From NCBI GenBank assembly GCA_963668435.2, contig CAXXSC010000001.1, forward strand, positions 744,001 to 808,000: a stretch of DNA of 64,000 bases, in the 5' to 3' direction. A program made the position numbers and the translations under genes. This document shows, piece by piece, positions 8,590-17,598 of the stretch. Every line of letters begins with the position of its first letter. Positions within the stretch are counted from its first letter, which is position 1. The notes under the pieces are model-generated. The model saw only the letters and a list, made by a program, of their open reading frames with translations. It was not told the DNA's origin and did no database searches. Source of the DNA: G963668435 sp963668435 (lineage in GTDB: Bacteria; Latescibacterota; Latescibacteria; Latescibacterales; Latescibacteraceae).

Positions 8590-9660
8590 ATGCGGCGATA
8601 CCACATTTTCTTCCTGCTGATCTCTGTTATGCTGTTTGCCTCATGTGCAGGAAAAGGCCCGAAAGCGCCATCCAATAACGAGGTCGATCTCAAAAGTCGT
8701 TTTCCCGAGGGCCTTTATGTGCTGAGAATGGGCAGCGGCCAGACTGCCGAAAGCGCAAGTGATGCCGCACGTTTCGAAATAGCGAAATTTTTCGAGTCCA
8801 GCATCGAGGGAAATACCACGGTCAGACAGTGGGGAAGGAGTGAAACGCGCCGGGGAAAGGTAATCACCGGTCAGGTAACTGAAATAGCTGGAGAAATTGC
8901 AGTCGCTTCGAAACGCGATATCCCCGGTATAGAGATCGCCTCACTTCGTAAAATGCCGGATGGCGATTACGAGGCCTGGGCCGCCCTGTCGAAAACGAAC
9001 TATGCGGCACATGTCCGGGAGCGGATTGACGCTATCGATGCCCGAGTCGCCGAGCTTGGCGCGGCACGACCCGTATCTGATATCGATGCCGCGAGGAAAC
9101 TGGCGAAAAGCGCGGCCTTTCTGCTCGACCGCGAAAAAGTGCGTGCTGATCTTGTCAGTATCAACCGTGTCCAGTCGGTCAGTTCTTCGGGAGAGAGGTA
9201 CGCGGCGGTCATGACCAGCCTCGACAGTGTTCTGACACGCCGTCTGGAACTGGGTGTTGTCGCCGACCCGGTAATGGGTGAATCCCTTTCCGAGGGGCTT
9301 GCCACGATTATTACCGATGCGGGATTCAGGACGAAACGATACGATGGCATTTCCGAGGCGGTGAGGGAGAAAGCCGATCTGATAATACGGATCGGCGCCT
9401 CGATCAGCGAACGAATAACCACGACAACGGTCCAGTCAAAGGAAAAGACGCTGTACTGGAACGACTGGGTGCTGACCCTGAATGCCATTGATCCGCTTAC
9501 GCGCGACAGTGCCGCGGCTACTATGCTGAACGGCAAATCGAGCGGTCTCGACCCTGATCAGGCACGTTCCAGAATGGAATATGCCATTCTCAACGGGAAA
9601 TCGGACGCTCTTGCCGCCTGGATATACGATTTGATCTTCGACAGGAAAGAAATCCGCTGA
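8590..9660 (+). CDS. LPP20-like lipoprotein
   Basis: A 356-residue lipoprotein. Signal peptide residues 1-18 end in the lipobox LFAS before Cys19. Residues about 40-160 resemble the LPP20/FlgT-N-like domain of outer-membrane lipoproteins: GSGQTAESASDAARFEIAKF followed by a WAALSKTNY segment. The C-terminal half, with MTSLDSVLTRRLELG and later LVxRxGAS-like strands, has no family I can name. No operon partner: a terminator lies upstream, and the glycan operon begins after about 190 bases. The function is unknown; envelope attachment is confident. Confidence 0.75.
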   Translation: MRRYHIFFLLISVMLFASCAGKGPKAPSNNEVDLKSRFPEGLYVLRMGSGQTAESASDAARFEIAKFFESSIEGNTTVRQWGRSETRRGKVITGQVTEIAGEIAVASKRDIPGIEIASLRKMPDGDYEAWAALSKTNYAAHVRERIDAIDARVAELGAARPVSDIDAARKLAKSAAFLLDREKVRADLVSINRVQSVSSSGERYAAVMTSLDSVLTRRLELGVVADPVMGESLSEGLATIITDAGFRTKRYDGISEAVREKADLIIRIGASISERITTTTVQSKEKTLYWNDWVLTLNAIDPLTRDSAAATMLNGKSSGLDPDQARSRMEYAILNGKSDALAAWIYDLIFDRKEIR

Positions 9661-9846
9661 TTTATTCGATACAACCGACCTACCCTGTCTGCAACTGCCG
9701 AATATGTGTTTATCCGCTTCTTTTTCCTTGACTTTTATGCTCTGTTTCGTAATCTTTTCAGCATATTGTGCCATTGTATGCTTTTTTTTGATGAATCGTT
9801 ATAGCATCCAGGGCAATTTTTCGATAATTATCCCGGAAAGGTTCTC

Positions 9847-10785
9847 ATGTCTGAAGAGCATATCATCTATTCCATTGTTATTCCAACATACAATTCGGAG
9901 ACAATGATAGGCGAACTGTGCGAACGTCTTACACCGGTCATGGAGAGCCTTGGCTTTGGTTTTGAGATCATATTGGTGGACGATTGCAGCCATGACGGCA
10001 CATGGTCGGTTATCGAGAGCATTCACGAGCGCGACAGCCGGGTAAAAGTGGTCCAGCTTGTCAAAAATGTCGGTCAGCAGCGGGCTATTATGTGTGCTTT
10101 TTCGCAGGTGTCCGGTGACTATGTCATCACGATGGACGATGATCTCCAGCACCCGCCGGAGGAAATACCGAAACTTATCGCGGCGATGGAGGCGGAACCG
10201 TCACTTGATGCTGTCATCGGCTGTCCCCGCGAGAAAAGGCAGTCATTTATCAGAAATGTCATTTCCGATCTCTACAACATTATCAATTCCCACATTTTTC
10301 AGAAAAGCCGCGATCTCAGGATGGCACCCTACCGGCTGATCAAACGTCAGATAGTCGATGAACTGATCCGCCTGAGGACATTCAATCCCATTATAGGGCT
10401 TCTGCTTCTGACCATTACAGTCAATATAAAAAATGTCGTTGTAGAGTATCGGGAGCGCGGTTTCGGCCGCTCGACTTACACGCCTGCCCGGATTATCAAG
10501 GCGACACTAGATTCGATCCTACAGAACTCGACACTGCCGCTCAAAATTGTCAGTGTTTTCGGCACAGGCGTCTCAATGATCAGCATTCTGTATGCAGTTT
10601 ACAATATATTCCGCAAAATATTCCTGGGTGTCAGTGTTCCGGGTTGGACAAGCCTTATGGTTGTCAACCTGTTCCTGTTTGGTGTGATCCTCTTTTCGCT
10701 CGGCATAATCGGTGAATACCTGATCCGCATCATTCAGTCAACCCAGGAAACACCACTGTACATTATTCGCCAGAAAAAGTTCTGA
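9847..10785 (+). CDS. Glycosyltransferase family 2, polyprenyl-phosphate sugar transferase type
   Basis: A 312-residue inner-membrane-anchored enzyme. The GT-A domain at about 8-225 shows VIPTYNSE, VDDCSHDGT and the metal-binding MDDDLQHPPEE (Asp97-Asp99). Two membrane segments at about 235-260 and 275-300 give the DPM1/ArnC/GtrB layout, in which a nucleotide sugar is loaded onto undecaprenyl phosphate at the cytoplasmic face. AAAGG precedes the ATG. It opens a six-gene operon (9847-16449), only five bases ahead of the ATP-grasp gene. The sugar is unknown. Confidence 0.88.
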   Translation: MSEEHIIYSIVIPTYNSETMIGELCERLTPVMESLGFGFEIILVDDCSHDGTWSVIESIHERDSRVKVVQLVKNVGQQRAIMCAFSQVSGDYVITMDDDLQHPPEEIPKLIAAMEAEPSLDAVIGCPREKRQSFIRNVISDLYNIINSHIFQKSRDLRMAPYRLIKRQIVDELIRLRTFNPIIGLLLLTITVNIKNVVVEYRERGFGRSTYTPARIIKATLDSILQNSTLPLKIVSVFGTGVSMISILYAVYNIFRKIFLGVSVPGWTSLMVVNLFLFGVILFSLGIIGEYLIRIIQSTQETPLYIIRQKKF

Positions 10786-10790
10786 AATAG

Positions 10791-11984
10791 ATGAAAAAGC
10801 TGATGATCCTTGGCGCCGGGGTTTTTCAGGTGCCTGCGGTTCGCGCCGCGAAAGACATGGGGTTGGAAACGGTTGTTTGCGGCATGACCACAAAAGAGCC
10901 CGCGATGGCCATTGCGGATATCGCCGTGCCGGTCAGTACGATCGAACGCGAAAAGGTCCTCGAGGTCGCGAAACGCGAGCGCATAGACGGCATCATGACA
11001 ATCGCCTCGGAACTTTCGGTGCCGACAGTGGCGTATGTCGCGGAAAAAATGGCACTGCCTGGCTATGGTTTCGATACGGCGACGACTATTCTCAACAAGT
11101 ACCGTCAGCGGGAGGCGCTTGCTAGGCAAGGGGTGCCGTGCCCTCGTTTCGGCATCGTGAGAAATGCCGCCGAAGCGTTCTCTGTCGCTGAAGATATCGG
11201 ATTTCCGGCTATTGTGAAACCGCTCGAATCCTCCGGTAGCAGGGGCGTGAGCTTAGTCAGCGGGCCCGACACTGTGGAACGATCGTTTGTGAGAGCGGCT
11301 TCTTTTTCCACCGGTGAAAAAGGCGCTATCATCGAGCAGTTCATCGAGGGACGGGAAATCGGCGGCGAATGCCTTGTGTATAATGGTGAACTCGCATTTT
11401 TTGAAATTACCAATAAGTATGTCAACGAGCATTATGTTCCCTGCGGTCATTCTGTGCCAACTAATCTCGATAGCGGAACGGCAGATGCTGTCCGGGAGCT
11501 GATCGAGCGCTGTATCGGTGTTTTCGGCCTCGAGAGCGGCCCGGTCAATATGGATGTCATGATTACTCCCGAGGGCCCGGTGCTGCTCGAGATAGGCGCC
11601 CGCCTTGGTGGAAACTGCCTTCCCGATGTCGTGAGCCTGGGAAGCGGTGTCGATACTGTCAGGGCGGTAATCGCCATGTCTCTCGGTGAGAAACCGGCGC
11701 TTGAACGGAAAGGCTCGACCGCTGCCGGTGTCCGCATTTTCGGAAGCCCTGTTGCGGCGAAGCTTGAACATATGCCGGACAGGGATGAGCTTCAGGAGAA
11801 ACTCGTTTCCCGGTTGCTCGATCTTGCCATCGATGTGCCCGTTGGCGGCGATATCGAGGTGTTCGACCAGGGATCGCACCGTTTCGGACATGCGATACTG
11901 GCAGCCGCAAATATCGAAGAGCTCGAACATGATTTCGATGTCCTGGAGAAGGAGAGTATCTCATGGTGCCGGAAAAAGTCTTGA
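10791..11984 (+). CDS. ATP-grasp ligase
   Basis: A 397-residue cytoplasmic enzyme with the three ATP-grasp parts. The N-terminal pre-ATP domain starts MKKLMILGAGVFQVPAVRAA. The ATP-binding lobe has PAIVKPLESSGSRGVS and IIEQFIEGREIGGE. The metal-binding region has GPVNMDVMITPEGPVLLEIGARLGGN. It resembles the carbamoyl-phosphate-synthase-like/PylC group that joins a carboxylate to an amine. Its place between a GT2 and a GNAT overlapping its 3' end suggests it adds an amino acid or carboxylic acid to an amino sugar or lipid head group; that is inference. Ribosome site weak; probably coupled to the GT2 stop. Confidence 0.82.
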   Translation: MKKLMILGAGVFQVPAVRAAKDMGLETVVCGMTTKEPAMAIADIAVPVSTIEREKVLEVAKRERIDGIMTIASELSVPTVAYVAEKMALPGYGFDTATTILNKYRQREALARQGVPCPRFGIVRNAAEAFSVAEDIGFPAIVKPLESSGSRGVSLVSGPDTVERSFVRAASFSTGEKGAIIEQFIEGREIGGECLVYNGELAFFEITNKYVNEHYVPCGHSVPTNLDSGTADAVRELIERCIGVFGLESGPVNMDVMITPEGPVLLEIGARLGGNCLPDVVSLGSGVDTVRAVIAMSLGEKPALERKGSTAAGVRIFGSPVAAKLEHMPDRDELQEKLVSRLLDLAIDVPVGGDIEVFDQGSHRFGHAILAAANIEELEHDFDVLEKESISWCRKKS

Positions 11985-12529
11985 AGCTCAGCGCTGGGGA
12001 TATCAGTATACGCCCTCTTGAGCAGGGGGACCTCCTGACACTTCAGGGTTGGGTCAATGATCCTCTGATTCAGCGCCGAATCGGTATCAGTGGTGAGCGT
12101 ACGCCAGCCATGCAGGATGCTTGGTTCGCGGGGCTTCAGAAAGACGAGGCGAGGGAGGTCTGGGCGATTTGTGCGGCGGATAATTATATCGGCAATGTAT
12201 CACTTTACAGTATCGATCATAAAAACCGCAATGCCGGTCTCTCGATTTTTATCGGCAGCGCGGAAACCCGCGGAAAGGGCTACGGCAAGACTGCGCTCCT
12301 GCTGATACTCGAATATGCGTTCCGTGATCTGGGGCTTCACCGGGTTTTCTGCAAAACCGAGGCCGCATTCAAGGATGCTGTGCGGCTTTATGAGTCAACC
12401 GGTTTCACACGCGAGGGGAAGATGCGAGACCACGAATGCCGGGATGGTGAATTCGTGGATAAAATTCTGTATGGTGTTCTCGAAAATGAATGCCGTATTG
12501 ACTGTCGGCGGGAATATGCCGGCGGCTGA
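11963..12529 (+). CDS. GNAT-family N-acetyltransferase (PseH/RimJ-like)
   Basis: A 188-residue cytoplasmic acetyltransferase. The acetyl-CoA site is visible as RGKGYGKTALLLILEYAF, followed by LHRVFCKTEAAFKDAVRLYESTGF, the motif A/B pattern of PseH- and RimJ-like enzymes. The start at 11963 lies inside the upstream ATP-grasp gene (22-base overlap) and is preceded by AAGGAG. Probable role: N-acetylation of an amino-sugar intermediate of the glycan built by this operon. The substrate is inferred from neighbours. Confidence 0.85.
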   Translation: MVPEKVLKLSAGDISIRPLEQGDLLTLQGWVNDPLIQRRIGISGERTPAMQDAWFAGLQKDEAREVWAICAADNYIGNVSLYSIDHKNRNAGLSIFIGSAETRGKGYGKTALLLILEYAFRDLGLHRVFCKTEAAFKDAVRLYESTGFTREGKMRDHECRDGEFVDKILYGVLENECRIDCRREYAGG

Positions 12530-12552
12530 ACCACAACGGAAGTTCATGACTT

Positions 12553-14358
12553 ATGGCAAAACGAAATTCGAAAAAAACCAATCAGAAAAAAACAACTGTT
12601 GCAAAGAATAAGGTGCTTGGATATTTAGTCCCGGCAAAAATAGAGGCTTTCATAACTTCGGTGCCGCCTCTGCTCATTGTCGCAGTGATCACGCTGCTTT
12701 ATTTTATTATCCAGTTGAGTGTTTTTGTCCCGCATTATCAGACAAATGACGATGTTGGAATGCTGTTCATCGCCTCTGGCACCGGTTCGAGCATTGCACC
12801 GGATGAGCATCTTCGCTATTCTCATATATTTCTCGGTTTCCTTCTCAAAACACTGTTCAGCATAACGCGGAATATCCCCTGGTACGGCCTTTACCATTAC
12901 TTAGTGCATTGTATTTCGATTCTGGCTCTTGGGTATTCTCTCTTGTCGCAGCGCAGATCGCTCAGGAATGTCATGCTGTTCATACTGTACCTGTTCACGA
13001 TCGAGCTGTATTTTCTCAACCACATTCAGTTCACCATGACCGCTTGTGTTGCGGCGCAGGCTGGTGTTTTTCTTTTTCTTACGGCAATGCGTGACAGGTC
13101 GTCCATTTCCTGGTTCCAGCTTGCCATATCATTCTTCCTTCTCCTGGCCTCTTTCCTTGTCAGGGCGAATGCATTCTTCCTTTCCATGCTCGTTGCCTCT
13201 GTGATTGTTGCGGTGCCGTTTTTCAAGGGGCGTGACAATCGCCGCTATCTGATAATCTATGCGGCATTCTGGATTGTGCTTGCCGTCGCTGTTTTAGGGC
13301 TCAGGAGCTATGAACGGTCGTATTATGCCAACGACACCGCCTGGAGCGATTTCTTCTCATTCAGCAAGATGAAATCGCGTTTCATCGATTATGTCCATAT
13401 AGAATATAACAGTGATACGAAACATATTTTCGATGAGGTCGGTTGGAGCGAGAACGATTTCCACATGATGCGGACATGGTTCCATGACGATATTCCCATT
13501 TACAGCACCGAAAATCTCAGGAAAATAACTGAGCAATTCCCGGAAATTCGGGCCAACATGACAGTATATCGCTACTTCGAGAGAGTGGGTGACGCTCTCA
13601 GTTCTGCATGGCTCTTTCTTGTTATGGCCGTGTTTTTTACAATCTTCATTTTCCGTGACAGGAGCGCGTATGGCGCTGTGGCCGCAACATTCCTGATGAT
13701 CCTGCTGGTCATGAGCTATCTTATTATTGCCAAACGTCTGCCGGACAGGGTCCTGTTCCCGATGATGGCTTTTCTGGCATACACGGCATTGTTTTCCGGC
13801 GGGTATTCAAGTATCAGGTACGAAGGTAGCTACATGACTGTCGCATCTGTGTCCACGCTGCTGCTTTTTGTCTTCATCTCGTCTTTTCTCACTGAGGAGT
13901 ACAAAATTGGCCAGTCAGTAAAACGGGAACGTGAGAGCTTTCATAACAGTGTCGAACGTCTTGCGCCTGTCGAGGATGATCTTTACCTCGTCTGGGGTGC
14001 TGCGGTACCCTGGGAATCTCTGTCTCCTTTCGACACGCTTTCTTTCATGCGAGACTGGAAGCTGATCATACTTGGTACAACACTCAGGACTCCTATCACG
14101 AAAGCCCGGAAAGAACAATTCGGTATCGATAACCTGTATAAGGCCCTTTATGAGCATGACAACATCAATATCATAATCAGGAATATCCGCTATCTTTACA
14201 TCTACCGGGTGTTGGTAAATGAACATTACGGTGTCGATTTGAAATTCAAGAATGAGTTTGCCAGTAATGATTTCAATGTTGTCAAGGTTGGACTTATCGA
14301 AGAAGGCGATAGCGTGAAGAAGAAGGTATTTACAGGGAAAACCCCGTACCGGCGATAA
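12553..14358 (+). CDS. Polytopic membrane protein of the glycan operon, possible GT-C-type transferase
   Basis: A 601-residue protein with a basic N-terminus (KRNSKKTNQKKTT) and about 10-11 predicted membrane segments spread from residue 30 to 445, followed by a soluble C-terminal domain of about 150 residues. The first loop after membrane segment 1 carries QTNDDVGML, an acidic DD pair in the position where many GT-C glycosyltransferases hold their catalytic acidic residues. I cannot assign a family. Its position between the GNAT and two flippase-like genes suggests sugar transfer on the outer face of the inner membrane. Confidence 0.7.
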   Translation: MAKRNSKKTNQKKTTVAKNKVLGYLVPAKIEAFITSVPPLLIVAVITLLYFIIQLSVFVPHYQTNDDVGMLFIASGTGSSIAPDEHLRYSHIFLGFLLKTLFSITRNIPWYGLYHYLVHCISILALGYSLLSQRRSLRNVMLFILYLFTIELYFLNHIQFTMTACVAAQAGVFLFLTAMRDRSSISWFQLAISFFLLLASFLVRANAFFLSMLVASVIVAVPFFKGRDNRRYLIIYAAFWIVLAVAVLGLRSYERSYYANDTAWSDFFSFSKMKSRFIDYVHIEYNSDTKHIFDEVGWSENDFHMMRTWFHDDIPIYSTENLRKITEQFPEIRANMTVYRYFERVGDALSSAWLFLVMAVFFTIFIFRDRSAYGAVAATFLMILLVMSYLIIAKRLPDRVLFPMMAFLAYTALFSGGYSSIRYEGSYMTVASVSTLLLFVFISSFLTEEYKIGQSVKRERESFHNSVERLAPVEDDLYLVWGAAVPWESLSPFDTLSFMRDWKLIILGTTLRTPITKARKEQFGIDNLYKALYEHDNINIIIRNIRYLYIYRVLVNEHYGVDLKFKNEFASNDFNVVKVGLIEEGDSVKKKVFTGKTPYRR

Positions 14359-14394
14359 TATAGCGTTATCTTGAATAATGGCTGCCAATACGGC

Positions 14395-15459
14395 ATGAAA
14401 CGCAGGATTGAAATTGTGACAGCATTGGTGTTCCGTAAAGCTCCCTGGTTGACTTTTTTATTGAAAGCTGTAATTACGGCTCTTATTCTGGCGCTGCTCG
14501 TCAGCCGTCTCGATATGAGCGCATTCTCCTCGATTGTCGGTGGGCTGGACTGGCCCCTGTTTGTTTTTTCACTGGCAATTCTTGCTGGCCGTAATGTGCT
14601 AGGCGCCTGGCGTCACCGGACACTGCTCAGGTATTTTGGCGATCCGCCCGGTATATTGGCGCTTTTCCGTTATTATTTTATCGGCGCTTTTTTCAATATG
14701 TTCCTTCCGACTGTTGTCGGTGGCGATATTGCCCGCGCTTATTATCTCTATCGTGACAGCGGGGGACGTGCCGAGACTATGTCTTCTGTCATCGTAGAGC
14801 GTGCGCTTGGCCTTTACGCCATGATGCTCCTTGCTGTTTATGCGCTTATCCACGGTTACTTAGCCGGACTTCCCGCTTTCGACAGCGGGATTGTGAGGCT
14901 GATATTCATTGCATTCGGCTCGGGGCTTATTGTATCGCTCTTGTTTTTCTCCCAAAGGCTCGAACATCTGATTCTCGCTGTCGTTCCCGGTAAAGCGACC
15001 GTAATCCTCAAGCCTGCCATGAATCTTGTCAGGCATGTCGGTTCATACCGCAAAGCGCCGGGGCTGCTTGTGCAAGCTCTCGTTCTGTCTCTCGTTTTTC
15101 AGTTCGTCGGCATCATTTCAACATATATCCTTTCCCGATCTCTGGGTGAGACGACACCGTTTATCTATTTCCTGCTCTTTCTGCCGGTGGTCTGGCTGAT
15201 CAGTATGGTGCCGGTTTCCATTAATGGGCTCGGTATCCGTGAGAGTGCCTATGTTGTACTGTTTTCTATGGCCGGGATGTCAAAAGAGGCCGCTCTTGCC
15301 ATGGGCCTTCTCTGGTTTGGTCAGACACTGATCATCGGGATTGCCGGTGCCTTCTTCTTTCTCCTTGGCGGACATGACTATGCCGGTATTGTCGGTTTCG
15401 GAAAAAATGGCGGCGTTGCTCTCGGAAACACCGCTGTTCCGGAAAACGAGCCTGCCTGA
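14395..15459 (+). CDS. Flippase-like UPF0104/YbhN-family membrane protein, copy 1
   Basis: A 354-residue inner-membrane protein of the lysylphosphatidylglycerol-synthase-TM/UPF0104 type, with about eight membrane segments. Hallmarks are PTVVGGDIARAYYLY at about 105-120 and MVPVSINGLGIRE near the C-terminus. Family members are found with glycosyltransferases and are thought to move or handle lipid-linked substrates. The ATG at 14395 was preferred to an upstream in-frame TTG. Copy 2 begins 18 bases after its stop, and the two share clear similarity, which indicates tandem duplication. Confidence 0.85.
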   Translation: MKRRIEIVTALVFRKAPWLTFLLKAVITALILALLVSRLDMSAFSSIVGGLDWPLFVFSLAILAGRNVLGAWRHRTLLRYFGDPPGILALFRYYFIGAFFNMFLPTVVGGDIARAYYLYRDSGGRAETMSSVIVERALGLYAMMLLAVYALIHGYLAGLPAFDSGIVRLIFIAFGSGLIVSLLFFSQRLEHLILAVVPGKATVILKPAMNLVRHVGSYRKAPGLLVQALVLSLVFQFVGIISTYILSRSLGETTPFIYFLLFLPVVWLISMVPVSINGLGIRESAYVVLFSMAGMSKEAALAMGLLWFGQTLIIGIAGAFFFLLGGHDYAGIVGFGKNGGVALGNTAVPENEPA

Positions 15460-15477
15460 CAGGATCGGAGTGATCGT

Positions 15478-16449
15478 ATGCCAAAAAAAGGTATTACCGG
15501 GCTTGCCCTGCTTTCAATGAGGTTTATCCTGCCTGCCGCTTTGCTCGTGTTCCTGTTTTCCGTGCTCGATACGAAAATGGTGTTTTCAGCGATGCTGGAT
15601 GCCGATCCGCTCCTTTTTCTCGCGGCGTTCGCTGTCCTCTGCATGAGAAATGTGGTCGGGGCATGGCGAAGTCTTCTCCTTGTCCGCTCACGCAATATCC
15701 CGCTTGGCCTTGGCGACCTCAGCCGTTACTATTTCATGGGGAATTTCCTGAACCTTTTCCTGCCGGAGGTTATCGGACGCGATCTTGCTCGGGGTTATTA
15801 TCTCTATAAGGTAAATTCCGGATCGTCCGGCGGTGTCAGTTCGATTGTTGCCGAGCGTTTCGCCGGGACAGCGGCAATGATGCTCATGTCCAGCCTTTCT
15901 GTCGCTGCGCTTTACCTGTTTCATGTCCGGATTGCCAGCGAGGCTCTTATCAATACCGTTGCCATCGCGTTCGGATTGTTCAGCCTGTTCACGCTTCTTC
16001 TTTTCAATAGTGCCACCGACTGTCTGCTTGTATCGATTGCCAGCCGGTTTTCCGGGGGCATAGCCGGAAAGGCGGCACATTTCGTGATGGATGTCGTCGA
16101 TTTCTACCGGACACCCGGGCTTGTGCTTTCCACACTCGCCATTTCTCTTTTCTTTCAGTTCATCGGTGTTGTCGCGGCTTTCCTGCTTGCGTTTTCGCTT
16201 GGCGACACGACACCGTTCGTCTATTTCCTCATCCTGCTGCCGCTGATCTGGGTGATCGGTATGCTGCCGGTTTCCATTAATGGCCTGGGGCTTCGCGAGG
16301 GCTCTTTCGTTCTCCTCTTCGGTGCGGTTGGCATGGCGGAGGAGACCGCGATGGCGATTTCACTCCTCTGGTTTGCTCAGAATATTGGGCTCGGTCTCAT
16401 CGGCGGGGCATTTATCGTGACTGAAAAAAGAAAAAGCGCCGCAGGCTGA
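15478..16449 (+). CDS. Flippase-like UPF0104/YbhN-family membrane protein, copy 2
   Basis: A 323-residue paralogue of the gene just upstream. Both share RNVxGAWR near residue 60, LPExxGxDLARGYYLY-like motifs, GDTTPFxYFL and PVSINGLGxRE. Copy 2 has Glu-Val-Ile-Gly-Arg-Asp where copy 1 has Thr-Val-Val-Gly-Gly-Asp, so the two have diverged in the conserved loop and may act on different lipids or as a heteromer. CGGAG lies nine bases before the ATG. It is the last gene of the operon; its stop codon lies inside the terminator hairpin. Confidence 0.85.
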   Translation: MPKKGITGLALLSMRFILPAALLVFLFSVLDTKMVFSAMLDADPLLFLAAFAVLCMRNVVGAWRSLLLVRSRNIPLGLGDLSRYYFMGNFLNLFLPEVIGRDLARGYYLYKVNSGSSGGVSSIVAERFAGTAAMMLMSSLSVAALYLFHVRIASEALINTVAIAFGLFSLFTLLLFNSATDCLLVSIASRFSGGIAGKAAHFVMDVVDFYRTPGLVLSTLAISLFFQFIGVVAAFLLAFSLGDTTPFVYFLILLPLIWVIGMLPVSINGLGLREGSFVLLFGAVGMAEETAMAISLLWFAQNIGLGLIGGAFIVTEKRKSAAG

Positions 16450-16466
16450 TCCTGCAACGCTTTTTA
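16431..16466 (+). terminator. Terminator of the 9847-16449 glycan operon, overlapping the stop codon
   Basis: AAAAAGCG pairs with CGCTTTTT (eight bases), with an inner GCAGG/CCTGC stem after a 2x2 internal loop. The last codons and stop of the preceding gene lie within the hairpin. The A/T symmetry means it could work in both directions against the convergent genes. Confidence 0.8.
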
Positions 16467-16572
16467 ATTCTGATCTGTCTGGCTAGCCGGAACGATACAA
16501 CGTATTGCCTGGTCGCTTGCCGCCAACAGCTGTCAGGAAATTTCTCTCACTGTCGAAAATTCCCGGACATTA

Positions 16573-17598
16573 TTACCAGTGAATGACCCTGTTTTTCTCC
16601 GTACGGACCGGAACACTCTTCAGCCAGACCTGGTTTTTCCACCATTCACGGTTTTTGCCGTACCACTCGATTGTCTTTTCAAGGCCTTCCCTGAGCGTGG
16701 TTTTCGCCCTGAAACCGGTAACTGATTCGAGCTTGTCAGTCGAAGATATATGGTTCTGGACCTGCCCGAAACGGTCGCTCATGAAATTGCGCTCGATCTC
16801 GACTCCCATCATGTCGGAAAGAATATCAGCAAGATCAACCACCGAGGTGGAAATGCCGGTGCCGAGATTGAATATCTCGCCGTTCACCTTGTCGTCGGGA
16901 GCATCCATAAGCGCGAGAATGCCCTGGATTGTGTCCTCGACGTAAATCCAGTCGCGCCGCGCGCTGCCGTCACCGTGGATTTTCAGCGGTTCGTCCGAAA
17001 GGATATTAGTGATGAAACGGGGAACTACTTTTTCCAGATGCTGATAGGGGCCGAACTGGTTGAAAGGCCTGACAATCACCGAGGGAATATTGTATGCGAT
17101 ATTGTATGAGCAGACCAGACGGTCCGCACCGGCCTTTGCGCCTGCATAGGGTGAGGTCGGATTGAGCGGGTGTTCCTCTTCCATCGGTTCAGTCATGGAG
17201 GTGCCGTAGACCTCGCTGGTGGATATGTGGATGAGGCGTTTGACCTTGTCGCGGTATTTCTGAACGCCGCTGCAGACACTCTGTGTGCCGAGCACATCGG
17301 TCTGGAAAAAGACGCGGTTGGCATAGAGCGAACGTGCCACATGGGTTTCCGCGGCGAAATGCACGACATAATCGCTGCGGGAAATGAGATCATGCATCAG
17401 TTCGACATCATTGACATCGCCCTGCCAGAACTCGACACGCTCGGTGTCTTCGATAATGTCGCGGATGTTTTCTATGTTGCCCGCATAGGTCAGGGCATCA
17501 ATGATAATGATGCGCCAGTCTTTCCGGGTCTTGTAGATATGACGGCAGAAATTGCTGCCGATAAAACCGGCACCGCCTGTTACACATACTGAAATCAT
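16573..17598 (-). CDS. NAD-dependent nucleotide-sugar 4,6-dehydratase/epimerase (RmlB-like)
   Basis: A 341-residue extended SDR. TGGAGFIGSNF is at 7-17, IDALTYAGNIENI at about 33-45, FAAETHVARS at 81-90, and the Tyr151-x3-Lys155 pair in SPYAGAK. The overall pattern is that of RmlB-type dehydratases. At the catalytic triplet, however, residues 127-129 are Thr-Ser-Glu rather than the Thr-Asp-Glu of dTDP-glucose 4,6-dehydratase, so the substrate is probably not dTDP-glucose. It overlaps the DegT aminotransferase gene by four bases. The pair would make a 4-keto sugar and then aminate it, feeding the adjacent glycan operon. Confidence 0.85.
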   Translation of the reverse strand: MISVCVTGGAGFIGSNFCRHIYKTRKDWRIIIIDALTYAGNIENIRDIIEDTERVEFWQGDVNDVELMHDLISRSDYVVHFAAETHVARSLYANRVFFQTDVLGTQSVCSGVQKYRDKVKRLIHISTSEVYGTSMTEPMEEEHPLNPTSPYAGAKAGADRLVCSYNIAYNIPSVIVRPFNQFGPYQHLEKVVPRFITNILSDEPLKIHGDGSARRDWIYVEDTIQGILALMDAPDDKVNGEIFNLGTGISTSVVDLADILSDMMGVEIERNFMSDRFGQVQNHISSTDKLESVTGFRAKTTLREGLEKTIEWYGKNREWWKNQVWLKSVPVRTEKNRVIHW

